Origin: Sorghum bicolor
Taxonomy: Eukaryota > Streptophyta > Magnoliopsida > Poales > Poaceae
Reading direction: 5' to 3'
Length of the DNA: 64,000 nucleotides
Assembly: GCF_000003195.3 (NCBI RefSeq)
Contig: NC_012870.2
Span: 35,218,741 to 35,282,740 of the forward strand
The notes under the pieces are model-generated. The model searched no databases and was not told the origin of the DNA. It was given only the letters and a program-made list of their open reading frames with translations. A program made the translations under genes and the position numbers. Positions 47,905-57,192 of the stretch are shown here, in pieces (within the stretch, counting starts at the first letter, position 1; the number at the start of each line of letters is the position of its first letter).

Positions 47905-50900
47905 GTGAGCGTTTTCGCATGGAAACCCGCAGACATGCCCGGTGTCCCACGAAACCTGATCGAGCACTCCTTAAACGTCTCGAAGACCGCAAGACCAATC
48001 AAGCAAAAACTGCGACGGTTCGCTCGTGACAAAAAGGAGGCTATCAGGACAGAAATAACATGGCTTCTAGCAGCCGGATTCATAAAAGAAGTGTATCACC
48101 CCGATTGCCTCGCCAATCCGGTTCTTGTACGCAAAAAGAATAATGAATGGAGAATGTGCGTTGATTACACTGATCTCAACAAACACTGTCCTAAAGATCC
48201 TTTTGGTCTCCCTCGCATCGACGAGGTGGTCGACTCAACGGCCGGATGCGAACTCCTCTCCTTTCTAGACTGCTACTCTGGTTATCACCAGATCTCGCTA
48301 AAGGAAGAAGATCAGATCAAAACATCCTTTATCACGCCCTTCGGCGCATACTGCTACACGACCATGTCTTTCGGACTCAAAAACGCCGGAGCCACCTATC
48401 AAAGGGCCATCCAGCAATGCCTCCACGACGAGATTCGTGATGACCTCGTCGAGGCCTATGTGGACGACGTGGTCGTAAAAACAAGGGACGCGAGCACCCT
48501 AATCGACAACTTAGACCGAACTTTTAAAGCGCTCAATAGGTACAAGTGGAAGCTCAACCCCAAGAAGTGCATTTTCGGCGTTCCTTCCGGTCTCCTGCTC
48601 GGCAACGTCGTCAGTCGCGACGGCATACGACCAAACCCTTCAAAAGTCAAAGCCGTACTCGACATGCGACCACCGAAGAACGTAAAGGATATCCAAAAGC
48701 TAACCGGATGTATGGCCGCCCTCAGTCGCTTCATCTCAAGGCTAGGAGAAAAAGGCCTCCCTTTCTTCAAACTATTAAAAGCGTCGGAAAAATTTTCTTG
48801 GACAGAAGAAGCCGACACCGCATTCAACCAGCTTAAGACCTTCCTCACTTCACCACCTGTCCTCACAGCGCCTCAGCCCAATGAAGACCTACTCCTTTAC
48901 ATTGCTGCAACCGACAGGGTTGTTTCCACGGCAATAGTGGTCGAGCGAGGTGAACCAGGTCACGCCTACAAGGTCCAGAGGCCAGTTTACTTCACAAGTG
49001 AAGTCTTAAACGAGTCCAAGGCCAGGTATCCACAAATACAGAAGCTCATATACGCCATTCTAATAACGTCAAGAAAGCTGAAGCACTACTTCGACGGCCA
49101 TCGAGTCCTGGTGACAACCAGTTTCCCTCTCGGGGACATCCTGCGCAATAAAGACGCCAACGGCAGAATCGTGAAATGGGCAATGGAATTATGTCCATTT
49201 TCCCTGGAGTTCCAGAGTCGCACCACTGTCAAGTCTCAGGCCCTGGTCGATTTCATTGCTGAATGGACGGATCTCAACGAGCCTTCCGTTCCCGATGTCT
49301 CAGACCACTGGTCAATGTTCTTTGATGGATCCTTGAATATCAACGGTGCCGGCGCTGGGATACTATTCGTATCACCCAACAAGGACAAACTGCGTTACGT
49401 CCTTCGGATCCTTTTTCCGGCGTCAAACAACGTCGCCGAATACGAAGCATGCTTGCATGGCATAAGACTAGCCGTTGAGCTGGGAGTCAAGCGCCTCTAT
49501 GTTTATGGCGACTCCGCTTTGGTCATCAACCAGCTCAACAAGGAGTGGGACGCAACCCACGAAAAGATGGATCTCTACTGCAAAGAAATTCGCAAATGGG
49601 AAACCAACTTCTACGGCATAGAGTACATCCACGTGGTCCGGGATAAGAACCAAGCAGCAGACGCGTTGTCGAAGTTAGGCTCATCTCGGGCCCAGATCCC
49701 GCGGGGTATTTTCGTCCAGGACATCCACGAGCCGAGCGTAGGCTCCTCCCTGGTCGACAAGCAACCCACCGAGGCAATGCTCATAGACGACGCCACTCCG
49801 ACAACCGGTGGGCGTGACTGGCGTACCCCGTTCATCAAATACATATCGGACGGGACAGGCCTTCAGGACAAAACGGAGAACGAGCGCCTCATTCGACGAT
49901 CAAAGAACTACATCCTGGTCGACGGCAAACTCATGCGGAAAAACGCAAGCTCTGAAGTATTGCTCAAGTGCATACCCCAAGATGACGGTATCAAGCTCTT
50001 AGAGGACATACATGCTGGATCCTGCGGCAATCACGCCGCATCCAGAACACTGGTCGGAAAGGCTTTCCGAGCAGGTTTTTATTGGCCAACCGCGGTCGGC
50101 GACGCAGAAAAACTGGTTCGACATTGCGAAGGATGCCAGTTTTTCGCTAAGAGGACCCACGTACCTGCCCACGAAATTCAAACCATCCCGTCGTCTTGGC
50201 CCTTTGCTTGCTGGGGGCTTGACATGATCGGGCCATTTAAACCAGCCCCGGGCAATTTCAAGTTCGTTTTCGTGTTAATCGACAAGTTCTCCAAGTGGAT
50301 TGAGTACATGCCTCTGGTCAAGGCAACCTCTGAGAAGGCTGTGGAGTTCCTCAATCAAATCATATACAGATTCGGCATCCCGAACAGCATAATCACCGAC
50401 CTGGGCACTCAGTTTACTGGCACCGCTTTTTGGGACTTCTGCGATGACAGAGGCATAGTCATAAAATACGTGTCAGTGGCACATCCACGTGCCAACGGTC
50501 AAGTTGAACGTGCTAACGGAATGATCGTCGATGCCCTAAAGAAAAGGTTGTACACCGAAAACGACAGAGCACCCGGTCGATGGATGAAAGAATTGCCGGC
50601 AGTGGTCTGGGGCCTCCGAACTCAAACCAGTCGAAACACAGGGGTGTCTCCCTACTTCATGGTGTACGGCGCAGAGGCGGTCCTGCCGTCTGACATACAC
50701 TTCGGATCTCCCAGAATCGAACACTTCGACCAGGCGACCGCTGACAACGCCAGAGAACTCGAAATCAACTGCATGGAGGAAAAGCGTTTGGATTCGTGTC
50801 TCCGAACAGCAAAATATCTCGCGGCACTCAGGCGATACTACAACAGGAACGTCAAGGACCGTTCCTTTGTGGCCGGCGATCTGGTACTTCGATGGAAAAC

Positions 50901-51057
50901 AAGCCAGGAGGGAATGCACAAGCTATCCACTCCCTGGGAAGGACCCTTCGTGGTGACCGAGGTCACACGACCTACGTCCTACAGATTGGCATACCCAGAC
51001 GGAACACGAGTGCCTAACTCTTGGCACATAGACAAACTGCGACGTTTCTATCCATAA
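47905..51057 (+). CDS. Element D reverse transcriptase / dual RNase H / integrase
   Basis: An intact frame; the listed start is not a proven start (GTG at 47,905), because the frame is open from the TAG at 47,871. Using codons counted from 47,905: RT has LDCYSGYHQI and the catalytic YVDD at about 185-188. A gypsy-type RNase H remnant (about 330-440) is followed by an acquired archaeal-type RNase H with FFDGS (Asp about 474), YEACLHG, YGDSALV and ADALSKLG. Integrase has an HHCC-like region from about 703 and the DD35E triad at about D773, D832 and E868. The C-terminus ends KLRRFYP. It copies the RNA and inserts the DNA. All catalytic residues are present, so this copy could be active if the upstream stops are bypassed. 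Confidence 0.93.
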   Translation: MSVFAWKPADMPGVPRNLIEHSLNVSKTARPIKQKLRRFARDKKEAIRTEITWLLAAGFIKEVYHPDCLANPVLVRKKNNEWRMCVDYTDLNKHCPKDPFGLPRIDEVVDSTAGCELLSFLDCYSGYHQISLKEEDQIKTSFITPFGAYCYTTMSFGLKNAGATYQRAIQQCLHDEIRDDLVEAYVDDVVVKTRDASTLIDNLDRTFKALNRYKWKLNPKKCIFGVPSGLLLGNVVSRDGIRPNPSKVKAVLDMRPPKNVKDIQKLTGCMAALSRFISRLGEKGLPFFKLLKASEKFSWTEEADTAFNQLKTFLTSPPVLTAPQPNEDLLLYIAATDRVVSTAIVVERGEPGHAYKVQRPVYFTSEVLNESKARYPQIQKLIYAILITSRKLKHYFDGHRVLVTTSFPLGDILRNKDANGRIVKWAMELCPFSLEFQSRTTVKSQALVDFIAEWTDLNEPSVPDVSDHWSMFFDGSLNINGAGAGILFVSPNKDKLRYVLRILFPASNNVAEYEACLHGIRLAVELGVKRLYVYGDSALVINQLNKEWDATHEKMDLYCKEIRKWETNFYGIEYIHVVRDKNQAADALSKLGSSRAQIPRGIFVQDIHEPSVGSSLVDKQPTEAMLIDDATPTTGGRDWRTPFIKYISDGTGLQDKTENERLIRRSKNYILVDGKLMRKNASSEVLLKCIPQDDGIKLLEDIHAGSCGNHAASRTLVGKAFRAGFYWPTAVGDAEKLVRHCEGCQFFAKRTHVPAHEIQTIPSSWPFACWGLDMIGPFKPAPGNFKFVFVLIDKFSKWIEYMPLVKATSEKAVEFLNQIIYRFGIPNSIITDLGTQFTGTAFWDFCDDRGIVIKYVSVAHPRANGQVERANGMIVDALKKRLYTENDRAPGRWMKELPAVVWGLRTQTSRNTGVSPYFMVYGAEAVLPSDIHFGSPRIEHFDQATADNARELEINCMEEKRLDSCLRTAKYLAALRRYYNRNVKDRSFVAGDLVLRWKTSQEGMHKLSTPWEGPFVVTEVTRPTSYRLAYPDGTRVPNSWHIDKLRRFYP

Positions 51058-51331
51058 AGTTTTAATAACTTTCCTTTGTAAGTATCTCATAATCGTTGGT
51101 AATGAAATTCTCTATTCTTTGCATATACCTTGTCAACAGCACTCGGCGACACTCCTGCAATGGATGCTCTTAAAGACTACCAAGATGAATACGGTGACAC
51201 GTCACTCAGATAATCCTACAGCGCTTAAAACAACAGTCATGACAAAAAGCAAACTTTATTACAAACTTTACATACAAAGTTTACAATAAATCCCCTGACG
51301 GGCAGACACTAGTCTATTCCTACAGACTACT
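51058..51331. terminator. Convergent 3' ends of pol and antisense ORF
   Basis: A 274-bp spacer lies between two tail-to-tail genes. An AATAAA at 51,285-51,290 serves the sense strand, and an AATAAA on the minus strand at 51,260-51,255 lies 72 nt after the antisense ORF stop. The two signals are placed so that the two transcripts would overlap at their 3' ends. Confidence 0.5.
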
Positions 51332-54300
51332 CTATTGGCCTAGCTGTTCGGGCTGATCACCCGCCTGGCCCTGCTGCCCGGACGAAGGTGTCGGGGCCAC
51401 CGGTGCCTGGCTGGTCGAGACCGCAGGCGTCGACCGCCCATCTCCCGCAACGGACGCGCCCAACAACTCCCTGGCCGACCTATCCGAACTCGGCTGGTCG
51501 GGGGGAGTGGCCGTTCCGCACAGATTGATGTCGCCGATCACTGTCGACGACAAGTCCAGCAGACTACCCCGAAGCTCGTCCGCTTCCTGTGGGCCGACCT
51601 CCTTCGGGTACCCCTTCTCCATCCTGCTCAAGTCGATCAGGGGGTAGTGGGCGCGCACCATGCTGAGGACGTGCGCGCCGGCAAACTCCCCGGCATCCTT
51701 CACGAACTGCTGGAGCCAGTCCCACGCCCGTTGCGCCTTCTCGACCGGGGTCAACTGTGGCGCGCGGGGCTGGCTCTCCGGGAGCTCGGGACTGATCAGG
51801 TCTAGGACCGGGGACACTCCTTTCCAGATCCTGCAACAGTTGACGTTCCAGGAGTCCCGGTCCTTGATCAGATCATCCAGGTGCTTCTTGGCGTTCACCT
51901 TGAGCACTGCAAACGAAACAAAGTGTTATCTTCGGCATACCAAACAAACAAAGGGGCGACAAGCAGCAGCTAGCAAGGCGGCACCCATTACCACATAATT
52001 CCCGGTCTTTCCGACCCAATTCCTCTCCTGCTCGCCGCCCGGACTCCAGCGCACCGGCGAGCTGCTGGCTGAGCTGCTCCTTCTCTTGTCGGAGGCGCGC
52101 CACCTCCTCCTCCAAGTCTGCGTGAATCATAAACTGGTCGGTACAGCAAACTACACAAGTACGCAAAGCTGCTCCGAGCGTGTGACTAACCTTCTCGCTG
52201 CCGGTACTGGTCGGCCAAGCGACGAGTGAGGTCGAGACGACGCTCCTCTTGGGCGCTCATCTCGGCCACCTTCTCCCCGACTTCCGATCGCAGCCGGTCT
52301 ACCTCCGCGGCCAGGGCCTTGTTCTCGGCCACGACGCCTTCTATCTGGTCAAAGCACCGTTTCCGGTACTTTGCCGTTTTCATTACGCCCTACAAAGCGA
52401 ACATATAACGACCATGCAAGAAAGGGCATAGAGTGTACAGCAGTACGAAAAGTCGCTTACCTTGACTTCGTCGACGAGGCGCTTGGCCGCGCGCTCCACC
52501 CTGGCGGCCTCCTCGGTCTCGGCGAGCTCCTCATGCCCGATAAAGTGATCCCCGCGTTGGCGCCACACATATACGTGTTGGCGGCCATCACGGGGATGAC
52601 CCTCAATCTCTTCCACCTCGTCATCGGAGGCCGCCCGGGTTTTCTCCTCCTGCGCTGCGTCACCCCCGGTGGTGGTCCCGGGCATTACTGGCCCCCGGAC
52701 CAGACCCGGGGAGCCTGCAGCCGAAGAGGTTCCTGCTCGGGGCGGCGTGGGGACTCCACTCCCCCCGACAGGAGGAGGGGTCGGGGCTCTTCCCTCCTCC
52801 TCTGTGGAGCCAGCTGGGGGAGCCTCTTCAGCCCTGGTCGGGCTGGCTGCAGCTGTAGGCTGCTCTGTGGTCCGGGGGGCCGTATCTTCAGCAGCACGGA
52901 CAGGCTCGCCCGTCCCCTGGCTGGCAGCCTGGCCGGGGTCGACATCCGACGCCGCACTACAGGAACAAAAGTATAATAATAAAAAAAAAAGCAAAGAGGA
53001 GTCCAAAATACGTAAGTTGAACACTTACAGGTCCGATCGACGGTGCGTCGTGGTGAACCTCCTCCTCGCCCGGCCGGTCGGCACCTGCCCCCCCATCTCG
53101 ACAACTTGCGGTGCAGGGGGGTCGCCGGCCACTCGATCAGTAGCGGTCGGCGCATTATCCGGGCGGCTCCGAGGCCGTCGGACTAACGATGGTGCAGCCT
53201 CCTCGTCGTCGTCATCGTCGTCAACGATCCGCACGAGCCGACGACGCTTCGGCGCTTGGCTACTCTCCGCCGGTAGATCTGCCGGCAACCCCGGTGTCGG
53301 CAAGGAATCTGCCGGCAATGGCCTTTTCACCGCTACCCTCTCTTCGGTGGTCGGGACGGGGCGGGCTTGGTCCTCCTCACTCCTCGTGTAATGAGTACAC
53401 CGAGCAGCGTCCTCCTCTGGCGGGTCTTCTCCCGCAGGATTTTCCATCCCCGGTGCCAGTGATACATACACTGTGCACCGGTCGACATCGCCGATCTGCA
53501 AAAGCAACAGAGATGCGTCAGCTGCAGACGATATACGAATGCTAAAACAAAATAATCTGCTACATACCTTTGGTGCTGGTCGTCCTAACTTGAAGGCTTG
53601 CACCCGATCACTGCCACGGATGAAGCCTCCATCCGCGAAGTTAAACAGCTCGTTCAACAGCTGTTGTACCTCCGCTTTCTCCAAGATCTCCGGCCGCATC
53701 CTGGTCGGGTCCACGCTTCCGGCGTACTCGTACGCCGAGTGCACCCTCTTCTGGCAGGGCATCACCCGACGACAAATGAAGTTGCCGACCACGCCAAGCC
53801 CGTCCAGGCGCGACCAGTCGATCAGCTTCATGAGATCCGCCACTGGACCGTCGAACTCCGGGCGGTCGGTCCAGCTCATCCTCTTCTCAGGAATGTATCC
53901 CACATCGCAGAACGTGGAGCTGCCCGGTTCCTCCCTGATGTAGAACCACTTCCTGTACCATTCGGTCAAGGAAGTGTTCCATGGACAGTGCAGGTAGCGA
54001 TTCTTCATTCCATCACGAAGGTTGAGGTATACTCCACCTGCAACCTTGGAGCCTCCAACTGCTCCCTTCTTCCTCAAGCAGAAAAGATACCGAAAAAGAT
54101 CGAAGTGCGGCTCTATGCCAACATAGGCCTCGCACAGGTGGATAAAAGTGGAAATGAGGAGAATTGAGTTCGGGTGCAGATTGCAAATCCCGATCTCATA
54201 ATACAAAAGAAGACCTTGAAGAAAAGGATGAACAGGAACACCAAAGCCCCTCTTAATGAAATCTTCAAATACGACGATCTCACCGGCGCGGGGGTCGGGG

Positions 54301-54455
54301 TAGCTCTCCCCCTCCGGTGCCCTCCAGCCGCCGAGCTCCGGGCTGTGCAGAAGCCCCATATCGACGAGGTCACCAAGAGATTTCGTGGTGCTGCGGGATT
54401 TTTTCCACTCCTTGGCCATCAGTTCAGCTCTCTTCTTGGAGTCGCTCTTCGCCAT
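51332..54455 (-). CDS. Element D antisense ORF, six exons (Transposase_28-like)
   Basis: Six exons on the minus strand keep one frame: 54,455-53,568, 53,495-53,029, 52,956-52,461, 52,389-52,191, 52,117-51,992 and 51,906-51,332. They give 2,751 nt, about 916 residues. All five introns are GT-AG and 71-85 nt long (three of 71-72 nt). Exon 1 has the plant 'putative gypsy-type transposon' domain (Transposase_28, PF04195-like), with VHPFLQGLLLYYEIGI and EAYVGIEPHFDLFRYLF. Exon 2 has a KRRRLVR nuclear-localisation-like patch before an Asp/Glu run. Exon 3 is Pro/Thr/Glu-rich; exons 4-5 are heptad-like coiled coil. Antisense extra ORFs between pol and the 3' LTR are known in Tat elements; their role is unclear, and DNA binding or regulation is inference. 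The start is the first ATG of the open frame; a TATA-like box lies about 115 bp upstream. Confidence 0.82.
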
Positions 54456-54565
54456 TGGAGGTGCGAAAGTGGGCTTGAGTTAGGAAGATGCAGGTGGTTG
54501 AAGGAGGCGAGAGCGGAAGGCTTGAAGGCAATGGCAGGGTAAGCAGTACAGGCGGAACGGTCAGG

Positions 54566-54573
54566 CTCTTATA
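54566..54573 (-). promoter_or_regulatory. TATA-like box for the antisense ORF
   Basis: On the minus strand TATAAGAG lies about 115 bp before the ATG at 54,455. With a GC-rich flank it is a reasonable core promoter, implying transcription independent of the LTR. Confidence 0.5.
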
Positions 54574-54864
54574 ACCCGCAACTCCACCTCTCCCACTTCC
54601 CGTATTCTCGGGAAGTGGGCAGGCCATGCGGCGGATGCGGCGTTTCGGTTTACAATGATTACAGACAATTAATGCGGCGGAGTTTTCGTACCAATTGATG
54701 GTTTCCTTTTCTCAAACCATGCAAAGGGCGGCTGTACAGTTGCCAGGCGCAACTTTTCATGCGTCCATCTGACAACCCATCAGGAGGTCTCGTCATGTCA
54801 ACTTTAACTGAAATGATCGTTTCAATAAAAAGAAGACAAATATGCCACAGAGTCAACAATCCGG

Positions 54865-55145
54865 GGACTGCACCGACCGCCGAGCACTTGACGCTCGGGG
54901 ACTGGTCGCCCAGTCTATCAGCTCGGAACTTCAAGGACTGCACCGACCGCCGAGCACTTGACGCTCGGGGACTGGTCGCCCAGTCTATCAGCTCGGAACT
55001 TCAAGGACTGCACCGACCACCGAGCACTCGACGCTCGGGGACTGGTCGCCCAGTCTATCAGCTCGGAACTTTAAAGGCTGCACCGACCTCCGAGCACCCG
55101 ATGCTCGGGGACTGGTCGTACATTATCGCAGCGCAGAATTCTAAG
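54865..55145 (+). repeat. 70-bp tandem repeats in element D 3' UTR
   Basis: The GGACTGCACCGACC register recurs at exactly 70-bp steps (54,865, 54,935, 55,005), with a fourth, diverged copy from 55,075. Each unit contains CGCTCGGGGACTGGTCG, a near copy of the element's own polypurine tract motif (GCTCGGGGACTAGC at 55,635-55,648). Shorter partial copies continue to about 55,300. Array-bearing 3' UTRs are known in Tat elements and can seed satellites. Confidence 0.9.
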
Positions 55146-55634
55146 GAGCGCACTTGGTGCTTGGGGACTGGTCGTCATACTATTATACACCCGGGGACTG
55201 GTCGATTAGTCTATTCAATTGCAGACGGACTGGTAAATTCAATTTTTTAGACCTTGCTACAAGGCTCATACTTCGCCTTCCAGCAAGCTCGGGGACTACA
55301 TCGGTACGATGCATCTGGCGATGCATCTCAGTTACAGAATTTCTTCGAGGACTTTTATTTTGACCCTGGCACCACGTGCCTACGTCACCTGCTACCAGGC
55401 TCGGTTTCAAAAAAGTAAAGTGGGCACACTTCACCAGGAAAGAAATCTTTTTTAATTTAGAGCACCACGCATTCTTCGAACATCTCGCTTCTTCGATGTC
55501 GATGTTGATCAACTGTCTTTCGAGTTGGTCAAAGAACCGTTGCAACTGTTTGGGCGGCTTTCCCACTTATTGAAGACGTCAAGTCTCACTGATCGAAGAA
55601 GCTCAAGACGGCGTGTTACATCACAATACATGGT

Positions 55635-55648
55635 GCTCGGGGACTAGC
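55635..55648 (+). other. Polypurine tract of element D
   Basis: GCTCGGGGACTAGC directly precedes the 3' LTR. It is the last of nine GGGGACT motifs in about 780 bp. It is less purine-pure than classical tracts, as in other RIRE2-like elements. Confidence 0.7.
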
Positions 55649-56109
55649 TGTGGGGGTATAAACCCCTATACCCTTACGGCTAGACTTCGGCCAGGAGGCT
55701 TGGCCCATTACGAGACGAGTCCAAGGCTTGATCCGACAACCTGGAGTTTTGTGCAAGGAAACAAGATGTGGAGATCAAGCAGGATTCTAGTCGGTTAGAA
55801 TAGGAATTGATATCGGATTATCCATGGCAATTGTAACCGATTAGGATTAGTTTCCAGATCTGTAACCCTGCCCTCCAGACTATATAAGGAGGGGCAAGGG
55901 ACCCCCTAGGACAGATCATATTCTCTCAACACAAATCAATACAACCAGACGCAGGACGTAGGTATTACGCCAACTCGGCGGCCGAACTTGGATAAAAAGC
56001 TTGTCCGTGTCTTGCGTCACCATCGAGTTCGTAGTTTGCGCACCGTCTACCGATAAACTACTACCGTGGGTATACCCCAAGGTAGACTGCCGACTAGCTT
56101 TCGTCGACA
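55649..56109 (+). repeat. Element D 3' LTR
   Basis: 461 bp, the same length as the 5' LTR with four substitutions and no indels. It is followed by GTCGT (56,110-56,114), the right target-site copy. Confidence 0.96.
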
Positions 56110-56114
56110 GTCGT

Positions 56115-56818
56115 AGTCTTCGTCCTCGAGGTGTAAAACTTCTGTAGGGATAGACCTTGTGCTGGAGTTTGTGCCGCTGGACTTGTGTTCTGGAAAAGTG
56201 CGGATGGAGACCATATTGACGAAGTGACGGGCTGCTTGCCTGTTGTGGCTCAGTGACGAGCCCATGTTCCCGAATAGGGATTGGTGTGCCGCGAAAATTG
56301 ATCGGCCGCGTTGCTCAGACCATGAAGGAAGTTCGGGTCTGGGGAGGCTGTCTTGAGCTTGACAGTCCGTCCCGCGGTGGTCGATGTTATCGTCAGGGAT
56401 GTCTCCAGTCGTTCGTGCGTGGCGACACGAGTTGGTCGATGGGACTCGAAAAAATTTGATGTTGCCGCCTGATCGGGCTTGCGTGAAATCGAATCCACTA
56501 GGTTGGAGGCTTCGAGAAGTTTATGGTCGGCGCGATCGAGGGCTTGAAGAATATCCGAGTTGTCGACTCGCTTTGCTCTGTAGCGAGGGAGCGGAGGTCG
56601 AGTCCTCGGAGTTGGTGTGATCGGAGTCGACGCTTCTGCTGCCCCAGATTGGATCTGGGTTTCTTCTAGAGTCGTGGTCGTAAGGCGGTCGCCGCGGGTT
56701 GTCCAAGTGATCTGCCCGACGGTGAACGTGAATCCCTCAACCACGGCCGCGGAAGCTGGGACCATGACCATTTTGTTCGTCTGGGAATTTGTACGCACAC
56801 CCCCTACCTGGCGCGCCA
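56115..56818 (-). pseudogene. Element C ORF1 and primer site (continuation beyond D)
   Basis: On the minus strand ATG 56,771-56,769 opens MVMVPASAAVVEGFTFTVGQ, parallel to element D's ORF1, with LLQALDRADHKLLEASNLVD and a SHRPTRVATHERL block. A frameshift near 56,250 interrupts it, and the DEDYD segment at 56,110-56,130 then joins to 44,220 across element D. The primer site TGGCGCGCCAGGTAGGGG precedes it at about 56,816-56,799. No full-length LTR like D's follows to the right. Confidence 0.85.

Positions 56819-57192
<374 letters not shown>

Larger units (their letters stand above)
44221..56109 (+). mobile_element. Element D: near-intact Tat-lineage Ty3/gypsy retrotransposon
   Basis: An 11,889-bp element with 461-bp LTRs at both ends, differing at four positions by eye, so the insertion is recent. 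Flanks are GTCAT (44,216-44,220) and GTCGT (56,110-56,114), a target duplication with one CpG-type change. Joining the flanks restores the reading of element C, confirming insertion into C. Order: LTR, primer site, ORF1, gag, protease, RT/RNase H/integrase, convergent antisense ORF, 70-bp tandem repeats, polypurine tract, LTR. The antisense ORF and dual RNase H place it in the Tat lineage (RIRE2/Grande-like). The repeated-family name is inference. Confidence 0.95.

Noticed and set aside
54865..55145. CRISPR-like array
   Set aside because: The 70-bp units are contiguous with no unique spacers and lie in a plant retrotransposon 3' UTR.
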